From the NCBI GenBank assembly GCA_015486135.1, contig WFSE01000103.1, positions 1-33,149 on the forward strand: a DNA stretch of 33,149 bases, in the 5' to 3' direction. The stretch is from Lentisphaeria bacterium. Its GTDB lineage: Bacteria; Verrucomicrobiota; Lentisphaeria; Victivallales; JAADHT01. The first letter of the stretch is position 1. Each line of letters opens with the position of its first letter. Positions 23,604 through 33,072 of this stretch are shown here, piece after piece. Under the pieces are notes generated by a model that worked only from the letters and a program-made list of their open reading frames with translations, was not told where the DNA came from and searched no databases. The translations under genes and the position numbers were made by a program.

Positions 23604-26426
23604 ATGCCCCGAAAAAAAGATTCAACGAAAGGGAAAAAGAAGTTTGTATTCTTTTTCGGCAAAGGCAAGTCCGAAGGCAAAGCGTCGATGAAGCAACTTC
23701 TCGGCGGCAAAGGTGCCAATCTCGCGGAAATGGCCCACTTGAAACTTCCAGTGCCTCCAGGCTTCACCATCTCGACCGAAGCATGCGCCGAATACTACAG
23801 ACTCGGCAAAGAGAAGTTCTTCAAGTCTATAAAGAAAGAGGTCGAAGAGCACCTCTCCAGGCTTGAAAAAGTTACTGGCAAGACTTTTGGCAAAGGCCCC
23901 AACCCCTTGCTCGTATCCGTTCGTTCGGGCGCTGCCGTGTCGATGCCGGGTATGATGGACACCGTTCTCAACCTCGGCCTCAATGAAGAGACGGTCAAGG
24001 CAATGATCGATCTCACAGGTGACGAGCGCTTCGCTCTCGACTCCTACCGCCGTTTCATCCAGATGTTCGGGAATGTGGTAATGGGCTTGGACCACCACGA
24101 TTTCGAACACGAGCTCGATGCGGTGAAAAAAGCCGTCGGAGCGAAAATGGACACCGACCTCACGTCAAAAGATTTGAAAGATGTCATAAAACGCTACAAG
24201 GCAGTAGTGAAAAAATGCACTGGCAAAGATTTCCCTGAAAATCCGATGGACCAACTTTGGGCCGGCATCGACGCGGTATTCGGCTCCTGGAACAATCCCC
24301 GCGCCATCAAATACTGCGAAATCAATGATATACGCGGACTCCTCGGAACAGCGGTCAATGTGCAGACCATGGTCTTCGGTAACTCCGGCGAAAACAGCGC
24401 CACTGGCGTGGCTTTCACGAGAGACCCGTCAACGGGTGAAAACAAATACTTCTACGGCGAATTTCTCATAAACGCCCAAGGAGAAGATGTCGTCGCAGGG
24501 ATAAGAACCCCGCAACAAATCACGTTGAAAGGCTCCCGCGAGTGGGCGAAATCGCAAGGTGTCCCGGAAGAAGTTCGCAGGACACAGTATCCCTCATTGC
24601 AGGAAGCCATGCCAAAGGCGTTCAAGACGCTGGACGCCATCCGCGTCAAACTTGAAAACCACTACCGCGACATGCAGGATTTGGAGTTCACCATTGAAAA
24701 CGGCGAACTTTTCATGCTGCAAACCAGGAACGGCAAAAGAACCGCTCCAGCCGCGGTGAAAATCGCCATGGATTTGGCAAAAGAGGGCCTTATATCCGAG
24801 AAAGAGGCCGTGATGAGAGTCGAGCCCTCCTCCTTGGACCAGCTGTTGCACCCGGTCTTCGTTCAAGCCTCCGAGGCTAAAGCGGAAAAGGTTACAGTGG
24901 GCCTTCCAGCGTCCCCGGGAGCCGCCACTGGCCAAGTCGTCTTCAACGCCGAAGACGCCGAAGAATGGGCGAAGGACGGCAAAGATGTCATCCTCTGCCG
25001 CATCGAGACCAGCCCAGAAGATATCGGCGGCATGCACGTCGCCAAAGGTATCCTCACCGCTCGTGGTGGTATGACATCACACGCCGCAGTCGTGGCGCGC
25101 GGCATGGGCACCTGCTGCGTGGCTGGTTGCGGAGACATCTCCATTGACTACAAGGCTAAAAAGTTCACTTGTGGTGGAGCCACCGTCAAGGAAGGCGACT
25201 GGATATCCCTCAATGGATCCACGGGTACCGTGTATCTCGGCAAGATCGACACCGTCGAGCCAGCCCTGACCGGCCCCTTCGGCAAAATCATGAAACTGGC
25301 CGACAAATACCGCAAGCTTGGTGTCAGAACCAATGCCGACACCCCGCATGACGCGGAAGTCGCGGTCAAATTCGGCGCCGAGGGTATCGGACTCTGCCGT
25401 ACCGAGCACATGTTCTTCGAAGGCGATAGAATCATCGCTTTCAGACGCCTAATCCTGGTGGCCGAGACTGTAAAGGCTCTCAAAGACCAGCATGGCGTGG
25501 CTAATCTGAACGACCTGAAGAAACTATGCGCCGGAGACGACAAAGCGTTGGCGGCGATAGCCCAGTATCAACAGGCGTTGAAAGAACTTCTTCCGCTTCA
25601 AAGGAAGGATTTCACCGGCATATTCAAGGCGTTGGATGGTCGCCCGTGCACCGTCCGCCTACTCGATCCTCCGTTGCACGAGTTTCTTCCCCACGACGAC
25701 GCCGGCCAAAAGGAAATGGCGCAACAGATGGGCGTGTCCCCTCAGGATATCAAGAAGCTCGTCGAGGGATTGCATGAGTTCAATCCTATGCTCGGCCATC
25801 GCGGATGTCGCCTAGGTATCACCTATCCGGAAGTAACCGAAATGCAAGCGCGCGCCATATGCGAGGCCGCGGCGGCGGTGAAAGGCTCCAAGCCCGAAAT
25901 CATGGTGCCGTTGGTGGGCAACGTCAAGGAACTCGCCATGCAGAAGGAAATCATCCTGGATGTCATCGCAGATGTCAAGAAGAAAAAAGGCCTGAAGAGA
26001 ATGAAAGTGCTTATCGGCACCATGATCGAGATTCCCAGAGCCGCGGTCACCGCGGATGCGATCGCCGAGGAAGCCGAGTTCTTCTCCTTCGGAACAAACG
26101 ACCTCACCCAGATGGGATGCGGATTCTCACGCGACGATGCCGGAAAATTCCTCGGCGAATACGTCAGAGCGGGCATCTATGAGTACGACCCCTTCCAAGT
26201 TCTCGACCAGGACGGCGTTGGCGAACTAGTCAAGATCGCCTGCCGTAAAGGCCGGAAAACCCGGAAGAACATCAAACTCGGAATATGCGGAGAACATGGT
26301 GGCGAGCCTAAATCAGTGGAGTTCTGCCACAGTGTCGGCCTGAACTACGTATCTTGCAGCCCCTACAGGGTGCCAATAGCAAGATTGGCCGCCGCTCAAG
26401 CTGCCCTTCGGAAACAAATGGGCTGA
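23604..26426 (+). CDS. ppdK: Pyruvate, phosphate dikinase
   Basis: PPDK interconverts pyruvate, ATP and phosphate with phosphoenolpyruvate, AMP and diphosphate, and can work in PPi-linked glycolysis or gluconeogenesis. I chose the ATG at 23604 (MPRKKDSTKG), with AGGAG eight bases upstream, giving 940 aa against 874 in the Clostridium symbiosum enzyme. The N-terminal ATP-grasp domain begins GGKGANLAEM and has SVRSGAAVSMPGMMDTVLNLG. The swivelling phosphohistidine is His493 in GGMTSHAAVVARG. The C-terminal PEP/pyruvate barrel contains GLCRTEHMFF, GHRGCRLGI, SFGTNDLTQM and the catalytic Cys895 in GICGEHGGEP. The Lys-rich N-terminal tail (about 20 residues) is unusual. An insertion around DLKKLCAGDDKALAAIAQYQ is probably family variation. 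A terminator follows. Confidence 0.96.
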   Translation: MPRKKDSTKGKKKFVFFFGKGKSEGKASMKQLLGGKGANLAEMAHLKLPVPPGFTISTEACAEYYRLGKEKFFKSIKKEVEEHLSRLEKVTGKTFGKGPNPLLVSVRSGAAVSMPGMMDTVLNLGLNEETVKAMIDLTGDERFALDSYRRFIQMFGNVVMGLDHHDFEHELDAVKKAVGAKMDTDLTSKDLKDVIKRYKAVVKKCTGKDFPENPMDQLWAGIDAVFGSWNNPRAIKYCEINDIRGLLGTAVNVQTMVFGNSGENSATGVAFTRDPSTGENKYFYGEFLINAQGEDVVAGIRTPQQITLKGSREWAKSQGVPEEVRRTQYPSLQEAMPKAFKTLDAIRVKLENHYRDMQDLEFTIENGELFMLQTRNGKRTAPAAVKIAMDLAKEGLISEKEAVMRVEPSSLDQLLHPVFVQASEAKAEKVTVGLPASPGAATGQVVFNAEDAEEWAKDGKDVILCRIETSPEDIGGMHVAKGILTARGGMTSHAAVVARGMGTCCVAGCGDISIDYKAKKFTCGGATVKEGDWISLNGSTGTVYLGKIDTVEPALTGPFGKIMKLADKYRKLGVRTNADTPHDAEVAVKFGAEGIGLCRTEHMFFEGDRIIAFRRLILVAETVKALKDQHGVANLNDLKKLCAGDDKALAAIAQYQQALKELLPLQRKDFTGIFKALDGRPCTVRLLDPPLHEFLPHDDAGQKEMAQQMGVSPQDIKKLVEGLHEFNPMLGHRGCRLGITYPEVTEMQARAICEAAAAVKGSKPEIMVPLVGNVKELAMQKEIILDVIADVKKKKGLKRMKVLIGTMIEIPRAAVTADAIAEEAEFFSFGTNDLTQMGCGFSRDDAGKFLGEYVRAGIYEYDPFQVLDQDGVGELVKIACRKGRKTRKNIKLGICGEHGGEPKSVEFCHSVGLNYVSCSPYRVPIARLAAAQAALRKQMG

Positions 26427-26452
26427 CATTCCACCCCACATATCGACAAACT

Positions 26453-26482
26453 AAACGCCCGGCCATGGCCGGGCGTTTTTTT
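26453..26482 (+). terminator. Intrinsic terminator of ppdK
   Basis: A perfect 10-bp inverted repeat CGCCCGGCCA/TGGCCGGGCG (26456-26475) is followed by seven T and preceded by AAA. It may act on both strands. Confidence 0.92.
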
Positions 26483-26513
26483 CGCCAAGGCTACCGCGAA
26501 TAAACAGGGCCTA

Positions 26514-26629
26514 CTGAATAATTGGCAAGTGCTTAATTTCCATTGGCTTAAGTTCCTTTTCGGCGGTGTCATCTCCAATGTTTTGGGCGCAAACCTCCCA
26601 AACCCCTTGGAGACGACTAGCGATTTGAG
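26514..26629 (+). repeat. Dispersed inverted-repeat element, copy C (right end lost)
   Basis: It begins CTGAATAATTGGCAAGTGC and shares GGTGTCATCTCCAA, GTTTTGGG, CGCAAACCTCCCAAACC and CTTGGAGACGACTAGC with copies A and B. Similarity stops after ATTTGAG, so the right terminal repeat is missing. It lies between convergent genes (ppdK and the WbqC-like gene). Confidence 0.8.
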
Positions 26630-26687
26630 TAGAAAACATTCGTCGTCTCATTATTGAGGAGGCTTGCGCGCAAAGCGGGGACATCCA

Positions 26688-27395
26688 TCAAGCCGAGAAC
26701 TGGGAATGCCCTTTCATCACCACGTCCAAACTCGTCGGCCCGTTGTTGAACAACACATCCAGAATAGAAAGGTTGGGAACAAATCCCGGCGCGGTCTGTA
26801 AATATTCCACCGATTGATAATCCTGTATCAAATTTTTAATTCCGCGCGACTCCAGACTTGCGAAATCCACATAATCGCAGGCATGCTTTCCGTGAAGATA
26901 GGTGTCGCTTCCAGTAGCCCGGCATATATCGGCAATGAGCTCTGTGGCGGCACCGGAAATCCCAGCGCCCGAGGCCTTGAGCACAGGTGTGTCAACACCC
27001 ATCGCCTCGAAGCACAACTCGATAAAAGCGATATTGTAATCCACGAGCAATCGCCACTCCCGCTCCCACAACCCTACGAGCTTAGGAAAAAACCAGTCGA
27101 ACCATGGCGCTGGTTTGTAATTCACCAACAACGTCCTTTCGTGCATGCGACGCCAAGGCTTGCCACCGTCTATTTCCACCTCGAGGATTTTTTGTTTGTA
27201 CCGTCCAGCGTTCCTGACGGGAATCGACAGCCATCTGACCGAACCATCCCGAAAAAGTATTCTATTCCGATTGTGGTATTCCTTCCGGACATACTGGGTG
27301 TTGTCCACAATGACAAAGCAATCCACGGACGCGGCTTTCGCGAAAAATCCGGCGTAGGGATAAAGGTTAGGCTGGTGGCCAGCGACGCAACTCAT
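26688..27395 (-). CDS. WbqC-like family protein, 235 aa
   Basis: The N-terminus MSCVAGHQPNLYPYAGFFAKA carries the WbqC family signature (HQPxxxPxxGFF). Further family traits are DCFVIVDNTQYVRKEYHNRN, WLSIPVRN and LLVDYNIAFIELC. WbqC-like proteins occur in O-antigen and surface-glycan loci and are suspected to take part in modified-sugar synthesis; the reaction is not established to my knowledge. I chose the ATG at 27395, with GGAGT nine bases upstream. It overlaps the 3' end of the DegT gene by 29 bases, so the two are coupled. Upstream in-frame starts would lie deep inside that gene. The length is normal. The product is cytoplasmic, without a signal peptide. Confidence 0.88.
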   Translation of the reverse strand: MSCVAGHQPNLYPYAGFFAKAASVDCFVIVDNTQYVRKEYHNRNRILFRDGSVRWLSIPVRNAGRYKQKILEVEIDGGKPWRRMHERTLLVNYKPAPWFDWFFPKLVGLWEREWRLLVDYNIAFIELCFEAMGVDTPVLKASGAGISGAATELIADICRATGSDTYLHGKHACDYVDFASLESRGIKNLIQDYQSVEYLQTAPGFVPNLSILDVLFNNGPTSLDVVMKGHSQFSA

Positions 27396-28407
27396 CGGAA
27401 TGCGACTCCAAAAAAGACTCGACCCTGTCAATCTCGCCTTCCGTCAAGGCGGGATACAAAGGAATGGAGACCAGATTGTCCCGCGCCCAGCTGGCGACGG
27501 GGAACTCGTCGCCGGAACGCCCAAGACACTCGTAAACAGGACTGTAAACAGGGCGTTTGGCCTCTATCCCGGTGGCGACGAAAGCCGCTATAACATCATC
27601 GGCGGGCACGCCGTCGGGAATCACCAGAAAACGGGAGTACACATTTCCGGAGGAAGGCGCCCCCTTCCCCATAGCCGCCAGGTACCTGGAAGATATTTCC
27701 CGTCTGCGCTTCAACATCGCTCCAAGCTTGTCTAATTGCGACGCTAGAAGCGCCGCATTCAAGTCGGACATCAAATAGTGACGCCTGGGAGACCATCGTT
27801 CTATTTTGTCATGGGTCACTAATTCCACCATACAATCCAAAACCCCTCGATCGGAAGTGGCAACCCCTCCCCCATGCCCTGAAGTTAAAAGTTTCGTAGC
27901 GTAAAAAGAACACACCGACACGCTTCCCATGGAGCCAACACGCCGCCCATCCACCTCCGTATCCAGCGTTTGGGCGCAATCCTCGACTAAAGGCACCCCG
28001 GAAATTCGATACAATGGGGAAGGAATCCCGAAAAGATGCGCCCCCACCACGGCGTCCACTCCCTCCGGAATCAAATCGGAAGAGATGCCCAACGTCTCTT
28101 TTTCTATATCCACGGGAAGCGGAACCAACCCGGCCGACGCCAAGGCGTCCAGCACCGCCGAACACATATATGCGGGAACCGCCACCCGTCCCCCCGGACG
28201 AAAGCCAAGCCCAAGCAACGCCAACGTCAACGCATCCGTACCGCTATGGACCAACACCCCATAATCCATCCCCAACAACGCAGCCATCCGGCTCCCAACG
28301 CCTTCCGCGCGGCCACCATGCGACAGGTGGAAACTCGACAACGCGTCTTCCAAGGACGCCGCGTCCTTGGAGTCCAACATCGGCTTGGAATGGTTGATTT
28401 TAAACAT
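27367..28407 (-). CDS. DegT/DnrJ/EryC1/StrS-family aminotransferase, 346 aa
   Basis: These PLP enzymes usually transfer an amino group to a keto-sugar nucleotide, making amino sugars for surface glycans. The PLP-binding pieces are all present. They are HSGTDALTLAL (about 54-64), the pyridine-contacting Asp in VPLVEDCAQTL (Asp143), and the Schiff-base Lys in SFYATKLLTSGHGG (Lys172). The C-terminal half (RRREISSRYLAAM, SRFLVI) matches family pattern. I chose the ATG at 28407 (MFKINHSKPM); the frame extends 30 codons upstream without a better start, and no strong Shine-Dalgarno is visible. The substrate cannot be read from sequence. It is transcribed away from the Wzz/kinase gene and overlaps the WbqC-like gene, which points to one glycan pathway. 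Confidence 0.88.
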   Translation of the reverse strand: MFKINHSKPMLDSKDAASLEDALSSFHLSHGGRAEGVGSRMAALLGMDYGVLVHSGTDALTLALLGLGFRPGGRVAVPAYMCSAVLDALASAGLVPLPVDIEKETLGISSDLIPEGVDAVVGAHLFGIPSPLYRISGVPLVEDCAQTLDTEVDGRRVGSMGSVSVCSFYATKLLTSGHGGGVATSDRGVLDCMVELVTHDKIERWSPRRHYLMSDLNAALLASQLDKLGAMLKRRREISSRYLAAMGKGAPSSGNVYSRFLVIPDGVPADDVIAAFVATGIEAKRPVYSPVYECLGRSGDEFPVASWARDNLVSIPLYPALTEGEIDRVESFLESHSDELRRWPPA

Positions 28408-28572
28408 TTCAGCGTGTATAGTGTCTCGTACAGTGGGAGGAGTGAGTCGCCCAAGCCATGGAGCCAAGGCGAATTGTGCAACACCTATCCCCCCCAACTA
28501 TACACCAGTGGATCGGCTCGGCAAGTCTTGCGCCGCAAGCCATTTGGTCGCGACGAGACAGACAGGTGCTAT
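28408..28572. promoter_or_regulatory. Divergent promoter region between the DegT and Wzz/kinase genes
   Basis: The sequence GTGTATAGT (28413-28421) and its inverted copy ACTATACAC (28498-28506) flank the region. Each contains a TATACA-like -10 box pointing outward. The -35 regions are not clear. It could be a pair of divergent promoters or an operator. Confidence 0.3.
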
Positions 28573-30633
28573 ATGGACGCTCAAGAGGACAGAAAACTCA
28601 ACATTGACCTCACTGACTACTGGATGATTATCAGGAAACGTTTCGTCTCCATATTCCTGGTATTTCTTTTAGTACTCCTGGCAACCATGGTACATATACG
28701 AAACACTCCCCCCAAATTCCAGGCAACGGCAAAGATTAAACTCGCCCTCCGGCAACCAATGGCCACCATCAACGGCGCCCAAATCACTTGGTATGGTAGC
28801 AAGGGAAACGAAATCCCCTCCGAAATCAAACTCATAAAAAACAAAACCGCCATACTCGCTGGAGTGGTAGACGCCCTCCAGCATGCCTCCGAGTCGAAAG
28901 CCCTCACCAAAAACCCGGACTTCTTCGCCTTCTCCTCGCAAGACGAGGCGAAAAAGGCAATGCAAGATTACAAACAACGCCTGGAAAAATTGGCGAGCTT
29001 TCAAAGCAACCCGAAAATATGGCGCTACATCAAAGATCTCACTCCGAACGCCATCCGTTCAATGTTGGACATAGCTCAGGTCGCACAGACAAATATAATT
29101 GAGGTGAAAGTTACTGGACCGGAACCGGAACTATGCAAGGCGATCGCCAACACCCTGGCGATTGTATACAATATCGACTACTGGAAAAGTAAAACCCTCC
29201 AAGCAAAAGAAAAACTGGATTTCATTAGCCATCAACTAGCAAATGCTAAAGCCGCCTTGCACAAAGAGCACGTCGACGTGGTTAAAACCGCGGAAGAAGC
29301 TACTTTCCTCGGCTCCGCCGAAGTCTACAAAACAGAGCTCACATCCCTCCGCATAGAACTTCAAAAACTACAGGAACGCTACACTCCCAAGCATCCGAAA
29401 ATCATTAAACTTAAACACTTGATAGCCAACATCGAAAAGGAACTGTCCAAAATCCCCAAAGTAAAGCAGGATAGCGAATCAAAACAAGTGGCTCAGGACA
29501 CCCGAGAGGAATCAATCAAGCTGCTTGAAAACATTAAACTCACAGCCAACATCGACTACCAAGCTAAACTGACCAAGGCGCAGGAGGAAATACAAGTCAT
29601 ATCCTGGGCAAAAAACCCTATACAGACGGAACCCAACACGCAGATGCTTCTCGTGGTGGGAACAGTATTCGGCCTCCTCGCTGGTTGCATATTCGCTTTC
29701 GTCTGGGAAGGATTGGACACCTCGATAGGAAAAATAGAGGACGTGGAACGCATCACCGGGCTACCTGTTATCGCCCATATCCCACTCATTGGAGCCAAAG
29801 AACGCCAGTTGCCCATCATTAGGCCTATTCGAACCGTATTCCAAACCCTGCGGAAACTCTTTCCCTTCCGTAGACACACTCCGCCTTTGGACCTCGACAA
29901 AAAAGTGCTCTTCAATTTTGGGTCCATGTCGGTCACCGCGGAGGCATACCGAACTCTGCGCACCAACATTCAATTCGCCATAGGGACCAAAAACCAGTCG
30001 GGCAATATCATCGCCATCACAAGCACAAGCCCCCGGGAAGGAAAAACTCTGACATCCACTAACCTGGCAATCGCTTTGGCTCAGATGGGAAAAACCACTC
30101 TGCTGCTAGAAGCTGACATGCGCTGCCCGCAAATAGCCCCACTCTTCAAAATGGAGCAAAAACCGGGCCTCAGCGATATCCTTATTGGAACAGCGAAACC
30201 AGACACGGCGATAAGAACCCTCGCCGACATCCTCATCAGCGATCCCGAATGGGAAAAATACATAGAACTGCCTGGAGTTGACAACCTACACATCCTCCCG
30301 TGCGGCACAACCCCTCCAAACCCCACAGAACTCCTGATATCCACGGAATTCCACACTCTCATGGATAAATTGCGGCCACGTTACGATTTCATAATCGTGG
30401 ACACTCCGCCAACACTCCCTGTCTCCGACGCTTGCATCGTGGGAACCCTGGTGGATGGAACCGTGATTATATACCAGTCGGACACAACTTCTAGACACCT
30501 ATTGCTGCGCGTCATTCAAACACTGAAAAAAAGCCAAGCGAAATTAATTGGAATCGTCATAAACCAGCTCTCGTTCGATGTTGTTCTGCAAGCAAAATCC
30601 CAGTATTACGGCTCCTCCTCTTCCTCCTCTTGA
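28573..30633 (+). CDS. Polysaccharide chain-length regulator fused to tyrosine autokinase (Wzz/BY-kinase), 686 aa
   Basis: The N-terminal part is a Wzz-type polysaccharide co-polymerase: a membrane segment (about 24-43, FVSIFLVFLLVLLATMVHI), a periplasmic coiled coil (to about 350), and a second membrane segment (LLVVGTVFGLLAGCIFAFVW). The C-terminal cytoplasmic BY-kinase has Walker A TSPREGKT (484-492 region), Walker A' LLLEADMR and Walker B FIIVDTPP. Such proteins control capsule or exopolysaccharide length and export through cycles of autophosphorylation on a C-terminal Tyr cluster. Here the tail is very short, QYYGSSSSSS, with only two Tyr and a six-Ser run. I chose the ATG at 28573 (MDAQEDRKLN); the frame upstream is the shadow of the divergent aminotransferase gene. 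It precedes the HD hydrolase gene by 39 bases. Confidence 0.92.
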   Translation: MDAQEDRKLNIDLTDYWMIIRKRFVSIFLVFLLVLLATMVHIRNTPPKFQATAKIKLALRQPMATINGAQITWYGSKGNEIPSEIKLIKNKTAILAGVVDALQHASESKALTKNPDFFAFSSQDEAKKAMQDYKQRLEKLASFQSNPKIWRYIKDLTPNAIRSMLDIAQVAQTNIIEVKVTGPEPELCKAIANTLAIVYNIDYWKSKTLQAKEKLDFISHQLANAKAALHKEHVDVVKTAEEATFLGSAEVYKTELTSLRIELQKLQERYTPKHPKIIKLKHLIANIEKELSKIPKVKQDSESKQVAQDTREESIKLLENIKLTANIDYQAKLTKAQEEIQVISWAKNPIQTEPNTQMLLVVGTVFGLLAGCIFAFVWEGLDTSIGKIEDVERITGLPVIAHIPLIGAKERQLPIIRPIRTVFQTLRKLFPFRRHTPPLDLDKKVLFNFGSMSVTAEAYRTLRTNIQFAIGTKNQSGNIIAITSTSPREGKTLTSTNLAIALAQMGKTTLLLEADMRCPQIAPLFKMEQKPGLSDILIGTAKPDTAIRTLADILISDPEWEKYIELPGVDNLHILPCGTTPPNPTELLISTEFHTLMDKLRPRYDFIIVDTPPTLPVSDACIVGTLVDGTVIIYQSDTTSRHLLLRVIQTLKKSQAKLIGIVINQLSFDVVLQAKSQYYGSSSSSS

Positions 30634-30672
30634 AAACTCTGAAAAAGGGCACCTTCAATCTGGACGAATATA

Positions 30673-33072
30673 ATGCTCAATCCATTCTCCATCATATCAT
30701 CTTATGTAAGTAAAAAGCTTCAACGACGTGAAATGAGGAAAAAAGGCCTCGTCCAGTCGAAAAAAACTAAACGACTCAAGCAGGACGACGGTATATCATC
30801 AGCGGTGGAACGCTCGAAGATACTAGGCGTAGCCATACTATTCCTCGTTTGGGTGGCGTGCGTGATCGCCCTTATGGCCTCTCCGTACGACCCCATGGAA
30901 TTCGCCCCGGTCCTAAAGCAAAAGGCCCCCGTGACGGTACGAACCGACTTCGATTTCTCGTACGTCGACCATGCCAGAACAGCCCAGGCCCGGAAACGGG
31001 CGGAAGACGCGGTGCCTTTGACGTATCGACTGAACGAGAACGCATGCAACCGCTCGATAAAAGCGGCTAAAACCATCTTCAGAGAACTACCAAACGTTCA
31101 AAACGGCACGATACCGGACTCAATTAAAAAAGAGTTCCCACAATCGGTAAAAGCGTACAAACGCATCTCCCCGAGCCTCGCAAGCGTCATGAACTTCCTC
31201 CTCCAGAAAGAAAAAAATAGAAACGCCATTCTAGGATATCTCGAAGAGAGACTCTATCGAGGCATACTCCCGGAAATCGCCAAAAATCAGCGATTCAACA
31301 ATATTAAAATAAAAATACGAAAAGGAGCCGGTCTCGAACGCCCTCAATCCGCGGCGACTATCCCGGACAAAACGGAAGCGGTGGCGGAAATCGTAAACAA
31401 AGCTATCGCCAACGTGGCTCCGGACAACCGAAACGACATCCGCGAAATCCTCACGACAATCCTCTCGGAAGTCGTGCGAAGCAACTTGGTCTACGACCGC
31501 GAAGCGACGGAAAGAGACAGAAAACGCGTCGCCGCTAATATTGCCCCAATAGCAGTCATGGTCAGAAAAAACTCTATCATCACCAAAAAGGACGAGGTCA
31601 TCGACCAGCCCACCTTGGACCTTTGCAACGCGTATCTAAAAGCCAAATACGAACGCATGTCCACGGAAAAAGCACGCGCCAAATTCATATCTAGCGCCCT
31701 CCTCTCCCTTTTCCTTATCGCCATCTCGGGACTCTACCTAAGCCACGTCCACCCTGAAATTGTTGTTAGCAATCAGAAAATGGGCCTCGTGGCCATGGTC
31801 GTAATCATAACGCTGGGGCTCGATTTCCTCGCCGTGGATGTCTTCCGCAGACTGGCGGCCGTCTTCGACCTCCACCCAGGAGCCATCTTTTGCGCCATCC
31901 CCATAGCGCTGGCGTCGGCCGTCCTCTCCGTGATGATCGGACTCCGAGTCGCATTCTTCGCGGGACTATTCATATCATTCATAACCGCTATGCAACTAGG
32001 AAACTCATTCTCCATGGCGATTAACGGCATGATCGTCAGTAGCGTCGTAGCGCTAACGGTGAGATACCGCAGAAACTACAAATCCTATTGCCTAGCGGCG
32101 GCGGGTGCGGTGCTAGTGACCGCACCTATCGTCAGACTGGTCAACGTCAAAATATTCTTTTCGGACAGTTGGTATCCCATACCGGATATCATACTCACCG
32201 GAACCGCCAACGCGCTCGTTGTGGCTCTCCTGTCGTTGGCTGTGATATTCATACTAGAACCAATATTCCAAATCACATCCGACATGTCGCTACTCGTACT
32301 TTGTGACTTCAACCACCCGCTCCTACGAAGACTACAACTAGAAGCGCCGGGAACGTACCACCACAGTCTCGTCGTGGCCACGCTAGCGGACCAGGCGGCG
32401 ACCGCCATCGGCGCCAACCCCATAAAGGCCAGAGCAGTCTCGCTCTTCCACGACATAGGGAAAATCGAAAAACCCTCGTACTTCACCGAAAACCAGATGT
32501 CGGAGGAAAGCAAACATGCGAACCTCAACCCCACAATGAGCGCTCTGGTCATTATCAACCACGTGAAAGACGGTGTCAACCTGGCAATAAAACACAAATT
32601 GAAAAGGATCATCCGAGACGGCATTGAACAACACCACGGCACCGACTTGGTGGCGTACTTCTACCACGAGGCATTGGAAGAAGCCAGACAAAAAAACAAT
32701 TCCATCAATGAAAGCGACTTCAGGTATCCAGGCCCCCTGCCCAAAGAAAAAGAAGTCGCAATCCTAAGCTTGGCGGACGCGTGCGAAGCGGCATCCAGGA
32801 GCCTACAAAAACCCACACCGGCGAAAATCGAAGCCCTCGTCTGGGAAATCATGCGCAAACGTATACGCTCGGGACAACTCGACGAAGCCGACCTGACATT
32901 CGGCGAACTCGCTAAAGTTCGAAAAAGTTTCACCGCTACTCTCACAACAATGATGCATGGGCGGATAGCATACCCCAAAGACGACGAGGATAAAAATGAG
33001 GACGAGCTTTTCCTGGCGGCACGCGAGCAAACCCAGGCCAAACATAAAAAAGCTAAAAAAGACAGCGCTTGA
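30673..33072 (+). CDS. 7TM receptor with HD hydrolase domain (PgpH/YqfF family), 799 aa
   Basis: The layout is the 7TMR-HDED family. There is a first membrane segment (about 50-70, KILGVAILFLVWVACVIALM) and an extracytoplasmic domain (about 75-330). A cluster of membrane segments follows (about 335-540, for example FISSALLSLFLIAISGLYL), then a cytoplasmic HD domain. The metal-binding HD pair is His593-Asp594 in LFHDIGKIEKP, preceded by APGTYHHSLVV and followed by ILSLADACEAASR. Characterised relatives (Listeria PgpH) break down cyclic di-AMP; that activity is inferred here. The C-terminus is Lys/Glu-rich. Its 3' end overlaps the start of ybeY by 77 bases, a pairing also common in other bacteria (PgpH-YbeY). 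Confidence 0.92.
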   Translation: MLNPFSIISSYVSKKLQRREMRKKGLVQSKKTKRLKQDDGISSAVERSKILGVAILFLVWVACVIALMASPYDPMEFAPVLKQKAPVTVRTDFDFSYVDHARTAQARKRAEDAVPLTYRLNENACNRSIKAAKTIFRELPNVQNGTIPDSIKKEFPQSVKAYKRISPSLASVMNFLLQKEKNRNAILGYLEERLYRGILPEIAKNQRFNNIKIKIRKGAGLERPQSAATIPDKTEAVAEIVNKAIANVAPDNRNDIREILTTILSEVVRSNLVYDREATERDRKRVAANIAPIAVMVRKNSIITKKDEVIDQPTLDLCNAYLKAKYERMSTEKARAKFISSALLSLFLIAISGLYLSHVHPEIVVSNQKMGLVAMVVIITLGLDFLAVDVFRRLAAVFDLHPGAIFCAIPIALASAVLSVMIGLRVAFFAGLFISFITAMQLGNSFSMAINGMIVSSVVALTVRYRRNYKSYCLAAAGAVLVTAPIVRLVNVKIFFSDSWYPIPDIILTGTANALVVALLSLAVIFILEPIFQITSDMSLLVLCDFNHPLLRRLQLEAPGTYHHSLVVATLADQAATAIGANPIKARAVSLFHDIGKIEKPSYFTENQMSEESKHANLNPTMSALVIINHVKDGVNLAIKHKLKRIIRDGIEQHHGTDLVAYFYHEALEEARQKNNSINESDFRYPGPLPKEKEVAILSLADACEAASRSLQKPTPAKIEALVWEIMRKRIRSGQLDEADLTFGELAKVRKSFTATLTTMMHGRIAYPKDDEDKNEDELFLAAREQTQAKHKKAKKDSA

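Noticed and set aside
28036-28572. N-terminal extension of the Wzz/kinase frame by 179 codons
   Set aside because: The extension is antisense to the DegT gene and lacks hydrophobic or family features; the Wzz N-terminus fits the ATG at 28573.
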